Source: Ottelia alismoides (lineage: Eukaryota; Streptophyta; Magnoliopsida; Alismatales; Hydrocharitaceae). Taken from it: a DNA stretch of 64,000 nt. Of this stretch, positions 32,386-44,659 are shown in pieces. Location: contig JAZKJV010000389.1 of the NCBI GenBank assembly GCA_037367405.1, positions 2,046,001-2,110,000 on the forward strand, read 5' to 3'. A program made the position numbers and the translations under genes. The notes below the pieces were generated by a model that was given only the letters and a program-made list of their open reading frames with translations, searched no databases and was not told the origin of the DNA. Positions within the stretch are counted from its first letter, which is position 1. Every line of letters starts with the position of its first letter.

Positions 32386-32870
32386 GTTGAATGAACTTTA
32401 CGGCGAGGAGAATGATTTTATTGCGATGATCGTGTACTGTTGACCTTCAATCAGCTAAAAGAACTCATTACTCAGGCCCTTGTCTTACAACCACCCGATT
32501 AGATGTTACCCTTCGAAATTATGATGGATGCGTCAGATTATGCCATCCGGGATGTACTGAGACAGAGGAAAGATAATGTTCCATTTTCTCACTATGCTAG
32601 ACAAAAGCTTGATGAAGCTCAAAGGAATTACACAATCACTAAGAAGGAAATACTAGTAATAGTTTTTCCTTATAAAAGTTCAGATCCCATCTCCTTGGGT
32701 CGAAGGTCATTGTTTATAAAGATCATTCAGTCATCTGGTACCTACAACAGAAGAAGGACGCCAAACCATGTCTCATCAAGTAGATCCTTCTCCTTATGGA
32801 GCTTGAGCTAGAGATACGAGAAAAACCTTTAGTAAAGAATGTGGTGCCGATCACTTATCAAGACTTCTCG
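32386..32870 (+). pseudogene. Unit 2 RNase H domain
   Basis: Open segment 32503-32811 reads PFEIMMDASDYAIRDVLRQR, where the first RNase H Asp is present in MDASDYAI, then FSHYARQKLDEAQRNYTITKKE with the conserved Glu in KKE. Downstream the His/Asp motifs are out of frame. The enzyme would remove the RNA strand of the cDNA hybrid. Stops and frame changes separate it from both RT and integrase. Confidence 0.8.
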
Positions 32871-32967
32871 AGCCTAAATCTCTTGAGCTGAACTTGCAGT
32901 CGATTACAGAGACCTTTCCGGATGACGCGATCTTGTCTGTTACCTCATTCCCTGGTATGACAATGTT

Positions 32968-34160
32968 GTGAACTATCTTGTCTCTAAGAAAACTCCACAA
33001 AATTGTCCCAAGCTGAAAGTGGACAAGTTTTTGTCTGATATCCATTTCTACCAGTGGGAGGACCGATATCTCTTTCATGAGGGCCCAGATTGTATATGGC
33101 GGAGGTGTATCCCTCAGGTTGAAGTTTCAACTGTCCTTGTGCATTGTCATGGCTGTGAATCTGGAGGACACCATTCAGGCAGAAGAACAGCAACAAAGTT
33201 ACTTCAAAGTGGCCTATGGTGGCCAACATTATTTAAAGATGCAGAAGATCATGTCAAGTATTGCACTGACTGCCAGAAAATATGCGGAACCATAGGAATG
33301 AGAGATACAATGCCTTTAAAGTTCATACAGATTTCAAACATCTTCCACGCTTGGGGCATTGATTTCATGGGTCTGTATCAAAATAACTAGGGTTATGAAT
33401 AGATTCTGCTTGTTGTCGACTATGTAAGTCACTAGGTGGAGGCTATTCAAGCTCGGACTGTAGACATATGTATTGTCTGTAAATTTCTGTAATAATCTCA
33501 CAGTTTGGGATACCACAAATCCTCATATCTGATGGGGGTAGCCACTTTATTAATAGAGATGTGAAGAAGCTGACTCAAGAGTTTTGCATTGAACATCGCG
33601 TCGCTTCTCCCTACCACCCGCAGCCTACTGGCTTGGCGGAATGCTCTAATAGGGAGATAAAGATAATTATACGGAAGATTATGCATCCAGATCGTAAGAA
33701 CTAGTCTCGGCTACTTGACTCAGTTCTTTGGTCTTATAGGAACATGTACAAGTCGCCATTAGGAATGTCTCCCTATTGCCTTGTCTATGGCAAGCCATGT
33801 CATTTGCTCGTTGAACTGATTCATAAATCCTTATGGGTAATAAATATTTGCAATTTGGACTACAAGAAAGTCAGGAAGAAAAGAAAAGTAGATATGAATA
33901 GATTGTTGGAATTCAGAGATTGTGCATATGATAATAGCCTGATGTATAAGGAGAAGGTCAAGAAGAGGTATGACAAGCATATACGTCGCAAGAATTTTGA
34001 GCCGGGACAGAAGGTTTGATTTTTTGATGCAAAATTGAACATATTTTCCGGGCAAATTGAAAAGCAAATGGATTGGGTCGTTTACAGTAAAGCATGTGTG
34101 TGACAATGGTAGCGTGATGATATCTGAATTGTCAGCTGGCGCGCAACCTTTTGTAGCCAA
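32968..34160 (+). pseudogene. Unit 2 integrase (Athila type)
   Basis: Segments: 32968-33390 has the zinc region (VHCHGCESGGHHSG through YCTDCQKIC) and the first catalytic Asp in AWGIDFMG. 33500-33700 has ILISDGGSHF and TGLAECSNREIK with the second Asp and the Glu. 33744-34019 has the C-terminal MSPYCLVYGKPCHLLVE and MYKEKVKKRYDKHI blocks. The catalytic triad is present, but stops replace conserved residues (for example TAG where family members have Trp near 33434, and again near 33700) and three frames are used. Confidence 0.85.
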
Positions 34161-34373
34161 TGGATAGCTATTGAAGCCTTAATTAGAGTATGATATATTT
34201 TTATCTGTCATTGACTCTATTCAAGTTGTCCATGAAGAAGAACGGAAAGCCACCACTTCTGCAGTCTTAGACAAAATAGAACAAAATTTTTTTAATGATA
34301 TTTCTTTTTCTTCTTTTCTTCTTTTTGTTCTTTCCACTTTCTCCTGAAAAGGTGTCACCATGTTTATCACTGT

Positions 34374-34722
34374 TATACTTAGGATGTACTTTGTCCTATG
34401 AATAGGGGGTGTTCACCCCAAGTTGTTCATTCTCTGATCCCTCACTTGTCCCCTCAACTCTTGATACTTCTTCTATACTTAGGGATATTTTACCCTCAGT
34501 ATAGGGGGACAAGTCGAGCGATGATTCTGTACATTCCTACCCATTACCCTCTTTGCCTTGTGTACAATCTATTATACTTAGGATTATTTCATCCTAAGTA
34601 TAGAGTGGACGAAAACATCTCATTTGTTCATTCTTTATAGGCTTTTCTATACTCAATACGAGTTATGTCTTCTCTTTTTCTCTCTGATCTATGAGGACAT
34701 AGCTCAAGCTAAATATAGGGGG
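34374..34722 (+). repeat. Four reiterated stem-loop plus polypurine modules
   Basis: Modules at 34374-34409, 34474-34508, 34573-34607 and 34691-34722 each have an ATACTTAGG-like arm (altered in the last), a short loop, a complementary arm and a purine run ending ATAGGGGG or similar. They resemble the true 3' LTR primer tract at 36682-36697 and recur in unit 3 at 56112-56355. They may act as accessory polypurine primers or RNA structure; function is inferred. Confidence 0.72.
34573..34602 (+). repeat. Perfect 12-bp stem-loop, third module
   Basis: TATACTTAGGAT (34573-34584) and ATCCTAAGTATA (34591-34602) are exact reverse complements with a 6-base loop TATTTC, followed by GAGTGGA. The equivalent in unit 3 (56112-56139) keeps the pairing with a different base pair. 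Confidence 0.85.
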
Positions 34723-34879
34723 TCGTATATACTTCATATATACTTTAGCCATAACTCGTACTTTCATATTTTCAATAATTATGGCTAAAATATTGTATAA
34801 AATACTATATGCATATACAATTCATTAAACCAATTAATAAAATGATGTATATTATTCCTCAAAATTCTTTTTGTATATT

Positions 34880-35180
34880 GATTAATAAATCAAGTAAAAA
34901 TGTTCTGCAAAATGTTTGGAAAATAGTTTAAAAACCTATTTGAAAAATATTTTAAAAAAATATTTGAAAAATATTTTGTAAAATATTTTCTACCTTTGTA
35001 AAAATGTTTTGTTTCTAAAAATTTCTTTGTGTGAAATAAAAATGGTTTGAAAATCTTTTTACAAATGTTCAGAATAGTTGCAAAAATATTTCTAAAAAGC
35101 TATACATACTGTTTGAAAAATCCTTACAAATGGTTTTCAAATGTTTATAAAGATTTGTAAAAGTTATTTGCAAAAATTTT
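34880..35180. repeat. Degenerate A/T-rich short repeats
   Basis: Many imperfect copies of a unit like TTTGAAAAATATTTT, with purines on one face, spread over 300 bp without a strict period. It lies between the modules and the block shared with unit 1. Confidence 0.6.
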
Positions 35181-35226
35181 TTTGAGGAATATATACATCA
35201 TCGAAGTAAATAAATATTTTTCACGA

Positions 35227-35248
35227 ACTATATATATATATATATATT
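35227..35248. repeat. (TA)n microsatellite
   Basis: About ten TA units inside the A/T-rich 3' noncoding region of unit 2. Confidence 0.85.
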
Positions 35249-36662
35249 TCTATAAAAACAACTAATATGTGTCTTGTATAAATCACTTAAAACACCAACT
35301 CTTGTAAATAATTGATGCACTCCCATGTAAAAATCTGTACCTATTTTTCTGTTCCAAAAACTTGTGTTTTGAAAAATCCTTAAAAATTTGCAAAATCAAA
35401 TATTCCAAAAACATTTGCAAAAAAACCTTTTCAAAAAATGCATAAAAAAATGCAAAACCTTTTTACAAAATAAATAAAAAGTCAAAATTAGAAAATTGCA
35501 CCACAAAAATATTTTTCTTGCATTGTGCATAGCATTCAAATTTTTTGAAATAATCTAGACAATTGAACAAGTCTAAATAAAGTTTGGAGATTGGAGCTTG
35601 GAAGAGACCTTAATATACTTAATTTTAGTGGAATCACTGAGGACTGGAAGTGGAGATATTTCTGGTGACTTTGGCCTAATTCTTTAGGTTCCATGAGACT
35701 ATGTTCATGAGTTAAATCAATGTGCCTAAATAGAACCATTCATGTCATCCAAAAGACTCTTGAGACAGTGACTTGACTGAAAATCTCACACTTAGCACTT
35801 AGCTCAACTCAGATGGGCTGGTAAAAGAATTTGGAGTTTAAGTCAGGACGATGCAAGGCTGCTTCATTAAGGGTGGCTCAAAAACCATTCTTGGGGATAC
35901 CCGACACCGGTACTTTAACCCACTTCTTTTGGTAATAATGATATCTAAAGACTGTAGATGGATTGCGAAAATTCTTTGGATGAGGAATGGTCTATTGGCG
36001 CAAATTTTCCATGACCCTAAAAAAGTGGGTGGAACTAAAGATGCTATATACACCGGTACACAAGCAAGAATGCAGAAGTTGTACATAGTCAAAGAAAATA
36101 TCCAAATAAGCCTATACAAAAAATTCCACAAAAATTTGAGCTTCAGAAAAAAGCATGCTTCTTGGTGAAGAATCGATTGCACAGACCGACTTCACATGGG
36201 AATGAAGACTACACTAGTCCATTCACACTTCTTTTCCCTTTCTTATAAACTTCTTCCCCATTCGATTGTAAAGATTGGGAGTACCTGACCTTAGAAGGGA
36301 ATATTTATCTCCATGAGGATGAGTTACCAGAAGAGCTGACGCCTCAATAGTTCATCGGTTTTGTTTGGGGAGAGCTGAACAATTTTACACACATGGTTCT
36401 ATCACTTCAAGGTAGCAAGAGTATGCGACTGGGAGGATGGTTCTGACCTGGTTGTGAATTGGATCGGATGATAGGAGTATGGAACCTAAGGGTTGTTGTG
36501 TCACACTTCCTGACTTCCATGTAGTTCCAAACACGCCATTAATTCAAAGACCTTCGCTGTGATCCAAACTTTGAGTTTGTTAAGACAAGTTAGTCAACAA
36601 TTATTCCATGTTTTGTCTTTTTCTTTTCTTTATTTTTATTTTCTACACTTATTGCGTAAGTG

Positions 36663-36697
36663 TTTGCTAGGGACTAGCAAAGGCTAGAATAGGGGGG
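36663..36697 (+). other. Hairpin and polypurine tract before the third LTR-A
   Basis: TTTGCTAG (36663-36670) and CTAGCAAA (36674-36681) form a perfect 8-bp stem with loop GGA, followed by GGCTAGAATAGGGGGG and then the LTR start TGATAAATTCCC at 36698. The stem is degenerate in unit 1 (about 19758-19777). This is the plus-strand primer site of unit 2. Confidence 0.82.
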
Positions 36698-38779
36698 TGA
36701 TAAATTCCCAATTCATCATCTTTATTCTATCATTTTGGCCTTAAAACCCTAGCTAATGCATGTAAATAGCATTATTTTGTACAAATTAACATTCATTATT
36801 TATTCCATTTATTATATATAAATTATAGTTTTTAATGACAAAATTATAGAATAAATTAAAAAAGAAAACTAATAAAATTCCAAAGGTATTATGACCTAAA
36901 CACCGAAACCAATTCAAGAATTGATTTGATCGATAAGGAATAAAGTAAGGTTGAATATGGGCCAAAAATCCATTAAAATCCCAATTCTTTTATTCATCAA
37001 TAAGTCTATTTTGGAACCTTTTATTCTTTTATCTATACCTCAACTAAAGATACTTTTAAATGAAATTTGTAGATAAAAATACAAATAAAAATACAAATTT
37101 GATCTCATACAAAAATAATATACAGTGGCCTTTATACTCTAAATAAAAATCCAAAACCCAAACTTCCAAGACCCATATTTCTTAAATAAAAACATAAAAT
37201 GTATTACAATCACCTTTAATTATATATAACTTTTAACAAGAAATTTAATGAAGGTGGTTTAAGTTCATTTGGAGTTAGGGTGTAAAAGTTAGGTTTTGGA
37301 TCCCTATTATACAATTTACCAGAATAAAATAATCATTTTATTTACTCTTAATTATCTTTGTAATTTTATATTTCTATAATTTCATAAATATTATTTGTAG
37401 TATATGTATATCTTTAAAACACAATAAAACCATAAATAAAATACAAAAATAAAAAGACATACAAAAATGCATATTTGGTCATTTTTTTACTTGGTCTTAT
37501 AAGTTATTAGATATGCTCAATACTTTGGGTGAAAATTGCAAGAGACCCTTGGAACTTTTTGTGTTTTGCATATTGGTCTTGACCACACCACCTCAAGTGT
37601 CGTCCCACATGAGGTGACATTTTGCACTAAGGTCCTCGCAACTTTTTGTATATAAGTTTAGTCCAGAATCTTCCGTTTGTAGTTATAATATTTTGGGATA
37701 TTTGCATATTCACTCCTATGCTTATTTTTATTTGCATTTATACCCCTACTAGTTCATTAATTTTTGTGAGTGCTTTCTATTTGTTAAAAATATCAATTGT
37801 GCTCCAAAAAATAGGGTTAAGTGTTTTTTTTGCTTTTAGATTCATGTCACATTTTTATTTTAATTTTATGCACTTATAATATTTTATAAAAATCAAAAAT
37901 AGCATAAAAAGTCCCTACTTGAATTAAACAACATAAAAAATATAAAACCTTTTCTAAAAAATACAAAAAATGTATATTTTATTTATCTATTTATTTTACA
38001 ACTCCAGAACCTAAAACCCAGAAAATAGAAAAGTCATAAAAATTAAAAAGCTCCAAAACCCTTTATAAAAATCTAAACAATTCCCAAAAATTCAAAAAAT
38101 AACTTTTTCTATCTCTGAATTTTCTTTTTATGATATATTTTTAATTAAAAATAGTTTGGAAAATTTTGACTTCACTTTTTATTTTTATTTCCAAAACAAT
38201 TTAGACTATTTATTGAATCCTTGATTTGGGAAATTTTTTACATTAACAATCCATAAAAATTATCAAAGTTATCTAAAAAATTAGTAAAAAATTATTTAAA
38301 AGCAAAAAATATTTTATTTTCTATATTTTATTTATTTTTATTAGTGTATATATTACCCTATATTGGATATATAGCCCTTATATATTACTTATATATCTTA
38401 TATATCTTATATAAAAAGGAAAAGAAACTAAAAACAAAAATTAAAAATTCTAAAATAATTAAAAAATATAAAATTAAAAAATTATATATAATAAAAAACT
38501 CACAAAAATCATAAATTGCCTAAGTGATTGAAGACAAATCGCATGTTGATTATTTTCATCCAATCGCTCTACAACCTTGTTTCCTGTGTTCGACCCATAC
38601 ATATTTGTTGCTATGCATCTTTAGTAGGGTATAATGAATTTTGATTCACACTTGCTTGCCTCGCTTTTTATTGTGTGGGTTAACTGTTGTTTGATCAGTG
38701 GTATAGATTAGTCATCTCAGCGATAGTGAGTCTGGTTTTGTCAGACCATTATTAGCAGCTATGATATTCGTGTTCAACA
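36698..38779 (+). repeat. LTR-A, third copy (about 2.08 kb), shared by units 2 and 3
   Basis: Begins TGATAAATTCCC after a purine tract and ends ...CA before a decayed primer site. It matches the head and tail of 19793-23552 but lacks about 1.65 kb of the middle (equivalent to roughly 20580-22205), giving the length difference. It serves as 3' LTR of unit 2 and, by position, 5' LTR of unit 3. Confidence 0.82.
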
Positions 38780-40644
38780 ACAGGGTCCGTCTCTTTGAAC
38801 CATCAAACTTGTAATAATTTGGACCGGACTTCTCAGTGGTGTGTCGGCTCTGGTTCAACCCCTTTTGTGCAGTTGGGACCCGCCATGAGTGGCGTAGGAA
38901 TTAGGCACACACATGCTAGCTTAGTTACTCATTCTTGATTGTGCTCGTAATTCTTAGGCCACACTTTCTCTAACTATATGAATTGTAGATCATTCAACAT
39001 TGGCCAATTATGAAATCAATTCTTTCCCGCTAATAGAACTATCTACTTAGGGCGTTTTCATTTGTACATATCATTTAGTGTAAATTTTAATTCCATGTAT
39101 TGCATCCCGCATGAAGAACATCAGGAATCACGGTAAGTCTCCTTCATAGAATGCATCATTGATTTAAACACTTGTATTGGCTCTCCAATCCTCTCCCTCA
39201 GTTTTACAACTTTGGATTTCAGGGAATCGGGACTGCTCGTTAGGTGTGATTTTTCTGTGCTCACATAAGACTCAAGTGATAACTCTAATCTAAAACCAGG
39301 ACTGCTGATCAAGGAGACTGTATATAAAATTGACATAAAAGTAACTCTTATGTCTGGTGCAGAGAAACCAACTCATTATTTTATTAAAGACAATAATAAC
39401 ACATTTAAGGTAGAGCCAAAATTTTGGAGGTTTCATTCTGACTATTGAATTAGAAACGATTAGCTACTTCTCAATAAGGTAACTACAATCTCCCTTAGTA
39501 GATTGGGTGTTAAAGGACAACGTGTAAGGCAGCGTCCTAAAGTAATATGGGTAGCCATTCTATGGTCCGTACTTTCACCCATACTGTTTGAAAGTAGGTA
39601 CAACTAACCTTATGAATTCGGGTCAGTCTTTGTGACACTCTTGTAAACCTACAACTTTGCTTACTATGCTCAAAGATTGTTTTGTCGTTAAATTAAAATT
39701 GAAAAGATAAGCGGTCGAATCCTACAATGCCTTCACAAGTGTTGAGTGGGTGAATCTACGAGTTTGTTTTGTGTTTGTCTTGTGTGCGTCACAGTCCTTG
39801 CAATTGCAAACAAATCGAGATTCGCAAAATATTCCCCACCTTTCTCTTGAGAAGATGTCAGCACATTGATCTTCGTATCTAGAATCTGTGGGTACATCGT
39901 ACATGACCACGTCCCGATACCCTTCTTCTCTTTCAGTTGAGGGGAATCCTCTCTTTAAAACCGTTCCCCTACAACCATCATTTCCCGTTTCCTCCTTCAC
40001 TCTACCCCATACCCACACTTCTTCATGGACTAGACCGCTCTCACATTTTGACCTACAAATGAACATAATAGAGTGGGCATATTTGAGGATGGAAAATAGA
40101 GTAACCAATTTTGACTTAGAGACACGATTTTTAGTTACTATGGACTTTCCACCATCCCATACTTAGGACGACTCTCTTCCTGAGTGCGACCACTTTTCCT
40201 TTGACAATCGACGAGAAATATAGAGTCAAGGAAATACGGATCACGCCCAGGCTACAAATACAAGGAATAATCACTACTCCACTCAGTGCTACATGCCATA
40301 ATCACAGCATGTGGATTACAATTATACTGCACCAAGTCATGAGATGTTTGAGTATGAGATTGCCTGGATCAACCATAGAGAAAATGTTTTAACTGATCAA
40401 ATATATAATCTCATCTAGTCAACAAAGGAAGAAGTGAGGATTTTACCTTGCGAACCACAAGTACATCATGTGAGTCACACTCAGACACAACCATCACTGA
40501 CCTCTAATCCCCCTACTAATCATGATATCAAAGAAACAAAAAAATTGAAAAACATGAAAATTCAAAAAATTGGACAATTCTGAAATGGAAGCATTATGCA
40601 AAAGTCTGGTCTTATGCATCCCTTAATAAAAGCCATAGAATATG
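38780..40644 (+). other. Unit 3 leader and 5' internal part, pol-less relative
   Basis: Begins with a decayed tRNA-Asp site (38781-38798, about 9 of 18 positions) and continues with leader blocks shared with unit 2. No standard Athila Gag capsid is found. Instead there is a Pro/Ser-rich ORF at 39888-40166 that I do not recognise. Near 40530-40644, in one frame apart from a stop, comes a lysine-rich helix and PLIKAIEYV, the linker preceding protease in unit 2. The chromovirus is inserted directly after this. Confidence 0.65.
40640..40644. repeat. Target site duplication ATATG (left)
   Basis: ATATG directly precedes the chromovirus LTR start at 40645 and is repeated directly after the other LTR at 51256-51260. 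A 5-bp duplication is standard for gypsy integrases and shows the element is bounded as annotated. Confidence 0.85.
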
Positions 40645-41188
40645 TGTAAAGTCATGAACTTGGCATCTCTCGGATCCTAGCTGCTACCCCCTTTGGAGGC
40701 ACCCCTTCTCTCGAAGTGACGGGGCTATTTTGCTGAGTCATAATATCCGACTCGTCAAGAGAAAACCAATGAAATTTGTTTCGCGTGAATCGGACTTCAT
40801 TTCGATTTGTTATAACTTTCGGAAGAAAGAGAAGTAAGGAGGGTTAAGAAGTCATTAACCCATAATGACTATCATTAAGACCAATTAAGTGTGATTAAAG
40901 AAACTAATGACAGATTGAAAACCGCTAATGATCATTAGCAACAATAATCAATAGTTAGCAAAAGATAAGCGTAAGCCGCGAAAGTTAAATCGTGATTAGT
41001 GAAAGTTAATCACAATTAGTGTTAATTAAGTATAATTAGCGAATCTAGAATCGTCTGGAATGTTCTAACTTAAGCCCCATGTTTGGGATATGTTTTGGCC
41101 AAAACCATGGGCCAAAATCATGTGCCGTTAAACCATGGTTAAGGTCTAAACCATAGTTTTCTAACCCTGGTTAGTGGTTTTATGGAGC

Positions 41189-41200
41189 ATATAAATACCC
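41189..41200 (+). promoter_or_regulatory. TATA box in the chromovirus 5' LTR
   Basis: CATATAAATACC followed by CCCTACCC. Transcription would begin near 41220. The same place in the 3' LTR reads CCTATACCCC (48951-48960), a 6-base loss that removes the box. Confidence 0.7.
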
Positions 41201-41444
41201 CCTACCCATTCATTCTCTATGATTTCCACTACCACAATCACCCAAGGGCTAGGGTTGAGTGGTCGAGAGGAAAAGTGGGAGGCGGGAAAGAGCGCTAGCG
41301 AAGCGCTGCTGAGAGAACGAGGAGGAAGGTATGAACCTCTCTTAGTTTGCTTCGTAAGCTAGGCTTTCAATTCATACTCTTTTCTTTCATGTTTTGTTCT
41401 TGATTCATCTTTCTTTCCGATTCATTTCCTGTTGTGGTTCGAGG

Positions 41445-41740
41445 AGAAATTTATGTAACACCCTACTTAGGTGCGGGCAGTTGTGCACGTTAGTGAACCC
41501 TGTGATTCATCACACATTCACTCATCTAAGACGCATGGTGTCTACCAATTTTCCATTGGTTATTGTTCTTTCTTTTCCACTTTTATAGTTATTTTGATGG
41601 AGAAATCTGTGTAATACCCTACTTAGGTGCGGGTGGTTGTGCACATCAGTGAACCCTGTGATTCATCACACATTCACTCGTTTAAGACGTGTGGTGTCTA
41701 CCGATTCTCCATCGCTTGTAGCTTAATTATATTCTTTCAG
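41445..41740. repeat. 156-bp tandem duplication in the chromovirus LTR
   Basis: Copies start at 41445 and 41601 and share the blocks 'cctacttaggtgcggg' and 'gaaccctgtgattc'. The 3' LTR has the same pair at 49208 and 49364, also 156 bp apart, so the duplication existed before insertion. Confidence 0.85.
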
Positions 41741-41802
41741 TTTTGCTGTTGTTTTACTCTTGATTGATGTTATAGAGGAAATTCTTTTCATTTTTATTTT
41801 GA

Positions 41803-41935
41803 AATATGTCCCGATATAAGGGGAATCTCTACCGAAATTTTCCAAGAAATATGTCCCGATATAAGGGGAAACTCTGCCAAATTTTTCCTAGAAATATCAC
41901 CCCATATAAGGGGAAGCTCTGCCAAAATTTCAAGA
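41803..41935. repeat. Three 44-45-bp tandem copies in the chromovirus LTR
   Basis: Copies start at 41803, 41847 and 41892, each with GATATAAGGGGAA-like and 'ctctgcc' parts. The right LTR has the set at about 49565-49700. ORFs on both strands (73-81 codons) arise from the repeat and are not evidence of coding. A GTTCTTC-type simple repeat follows (41944-42020). Confidence 0.85.
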
Positions 41936-43499
41936 GAAAATATGTTCTTGTCATTCTTCATGTTCTTCGTGTTCTTCGCGCTCTTCGTGTTCTTCGTTTG
42001 TTCTTCATGTTCTTGACATGTTCTTAGCATTTTTTATACGAAAATGAAATTCGATCGTTTCAGGAGCCTTAAATCATCCTTTCTGAAAACGAAACACGAT
42101 AAAGCACTACATACGTGAGAGAGAGCTCGATTAGGTAACGAAATCCTTCCTTTTGTTGTAGGGTTTTCATATGAGATCATTGAAATTTTTGATTTTATGT
42201 TCTTTGCTATGAAGAACCCTAATTTGGTTATTTTTTAGAAAATATGAAAAGTTGCTTTGTGACTTCAACTAAAATAAGGTCTAAGCATCGAATTGATGCA
42301 GTGGCTTGGAAAGTTAGGGTTTGGAGGTTAAAATGACCATAATTATGAGTATATAAATATTTGAATTAATATATGTGCAAGTCTATACTCAGTATTTTAT
42401 GGTTATGTAAATATAAGGCTGAATTGAGGAATTACATCATGGAAAATGATGTGTTATAAGTTGGATCCTGAAAAGGGTAGTGAGTCACGTTAAGGATGAC
42501 TAGGAGTAGAACTACAGGTCGGGCATGCAACCTATAGGTTTGTCGAAAGGAACCCGTGTTGGCATTTCCCTTCCTAGGTGGTACACGGTTGCCTGTTATG
42601 ATAAGTGTGCACGAAATGAATGATTTGCAATGCATGGTACTGGGAGCCAATATATTCGGGTTGAACGACGGAAGATGTGGTCATGTCATGTGGAGGCACG
42701 GGTGGTTCAATAGCGGCTGGGTCACGACAACATGTATTTAAAGACGCTAGGTTTTATAATTAAATGTTTTCCTGAGGTTTTAAGCAATCGAGTCCTCGAG
42801 GATGGTGTGCTCCTCTGTTTGCCAGGCTAAGGGTTTGAGACCCTGATTAATAAAAGAAAAGGAAATTGTCAGGGTTGTATTGGAGGATTAGTTGAGGCGA
42901 CGTGCGGCAGCATAAGCTTACGAAGATCAACACAATCTCCAATCCCGAAGGGTCCACAGCTTCGGAGTACAAGAATAGTGGGGTTCCCATGGTCTAATCC
43001 CTAACGTAGAATAGAAAAGGAATAGGACTTAAATTAATGAGAATGAATAAAACTTTTTGTGATAACAAGTTTTCAAAGAAAAAAATTACACAATTTGTTT
43101 GCTTTTTTCTTCTTCGCTACTTAGCATTCGCTAATTTTTTTATTCTATGATTTATGGAAAACCCAACAGGTGTCGGTGAGCCATCACAAGGACTTTAGTA
43201 ATCCAGCCAGCTTACCTAGTAGACATCTAGCTAACTAGGGTAGCTTTACTTTGTAATGTAGTTAGTAATCTTTCTGTGTATTTCCTTTCAGCTGATGTAC
43301 ATGTAAATGATTGTAGTGGGACAATGGATCATGTAAACTTTATTGTGTGAATGGAAAATTATAAAATACTTCATTTTTAGTATTTTTATTTGCAATTTGT
43401 TTCTGAATGTTAGATGTGATTGCTGGATAATTTATTGCTGAGTTACCAGATCTGGATATGGGAGGATCCGACGGCCCGGGAATTGGGGTCGCGACACAT

Positions 43500-43511
43500 A
43501 GGTATCAGAGC
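43500..43511 (+). other. Primer-binding site of the chromovirus (tRNA-Met)
   Basis: AGGTATCAGAGC matches the initiator tRNA-Met site TGGTATCAGAGC at 11 of 12 positions, 3 bases after the LTR end. Confidence 0.88.
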
Positions 43512-43694
43512 TTGGTTACTCCAGTAATTTATTTTGTAATTAACAACTATGAGCGGTATTCAGAATACTAAGGTTGTATTAAGACCTTTGATCTTAATAA
43601 CTGACTGCAGTACCATTCACAAGTCATTGTCCCTTATGTACATCATGCTAAGACATATTGGATCTGACCTTTGACCTTGACTCATCCCAGGATC

Positions 43695-44659
43695 ATGGCA
43701 GACCAAGACGTGTCTTGACAATTAGCGGCTATGATGGCAATGCTCCAAAACATGGGGCAAAGGCAGCAAGCATTGGAGGAGAGGCTGAATGCACAAGCTG
43801 AGAGACCCGAGGCATCTAAACCTGCGGATGCTAGGATTGAAGGTTCTGTCCATCTTTCAGAAGAAGAATCTAGTTACCATCCTTCAACTGAGTATGCTCC
43901 TACCTCGACTGAAGGAGCAATGGAGAAGGCCCTTCTTAGACACCAAACATTACTAGACAATTATCGAAAGGGAAAGATTCCTCGATTTAAAGGCATAGAG
44001 ACACATGCTGAGGCAGAACTATGGCTTGATGACGTCAGCAAGATGTTGAGAATATAACATGCACCAACAGATACTTGGGTACACTTTGCTGATTACTCCT
44101 TACCAGACTATGCAAGACGATGCTGGAGAGCCATTTCCAAGAAATTAGTAGATCATGTTCCATGGGATGTTTTTGAAGAAAGGTTCTGAGCTCACTTCAG
44201 TCCCTCCCATTGGGAAGAATTCAAGAGGAGGGAGTTGGCTTCTTTGACAGAAGGATCCAAGAATGTACGAGATTATCATATTCACTTTACGGAGCTACTA
44301 CGTTACTCCCCAGCTTTAGAAGCTTCACCACGAGAGTGTCTTACCAAATATGTTAGCGGTCTTCAGGAAGATTTGAGAGAGAAGTTGCAGGTTTTAGAGC
44401 CACCACTGTAGATGATGTCATGGACATCGCCTCTCGTATTGAGATGGAGAGGGATGAAAATCGCCAAAAAAGAAGCTTTCACTTTTCTGGTGGACCATCC
44501 AAACGTAAGGTGAATTATAACCGAAGAGACAATCGTTATCATCCAGTCGGGTCTAATATAAGCTCGCCATAGACTTTGGGCTAGGAATTATCTGGAAGAA
44601 AGGGTTTCTCTAGACCTCCACTATATCCTCGCAACTCAACAGCAGGAGCTAGCACCTCT
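43695..44659 (+). pseudogene. Chromovirus Gag
   Basis: The likely start is MADQD at 43695, with a stop six codons later. The open part 43731-44057 has a coiled-coil-like N terminus (MGQRQQALEERLNAQ), then PRFKGIETHAEAELWLDDV. After a TAA the same frame continues with FEERF, a TGA, then RRELASLTEGSKNVRDY and LTKYVSGLQEDLREKL, the retrotransposon gag domain. A frame change near 44409 leads to a DDVMDIASRIE block. At least three stops are present. Confidence 0.87.

Larger units (their letters stand above)
34161..36681 (+). other. Unit 2 3' noncoding region between integrase and 3' LTR
   Basis: About 2.5 kb with no recognisable env or other coding domain. It contains the reiterated stem-loop/purine modules (34374-34722), an A/T-rich tract of degenerate repeats (34880-35520), and from about 35838 the block shared with unit 1 (19057-19780). 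Confidence 0.75.
40645..43496 (+). repeat. 5' LTR of the chromovirus (2,852 bp)
   Basis: Starts TGTAAAGTCATGAAC and ends GGTCGCGACA. Contains a TATA box (41189-41200), a 156-bp tandem duplication from 41445 and three 44-bp tandem copies at 41803-41935. Compared with the 3' LTR it has about 60 extra bases near 40.68-40.75 kb. Confidence 0.92.

Noticed and set aside
35838..36182. 114- and 105-codon ORFs as an Athila env-like protein
   Set aside because: The homologous block in unit 1 (18966-19305) opens different frames on both strands and shows no signal peptide, transmembrane segment or conserved codon pattern; treated as 3' noncoding sequence.
41445..41740. CRISPR-like or satellite array
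   Set aside because: Only two copies of 156 bp and three of 44 bp, in an LTR of a plant element; no short identical repeats with unique spacers.
41794..42030. ORFs of about 75 codons with internal repeats on both strands (also 49557-49790)
   Set aside because: They are produced by the 44-bp tandem repeat within the chromovirus LTR and occur on both strands; not coding.
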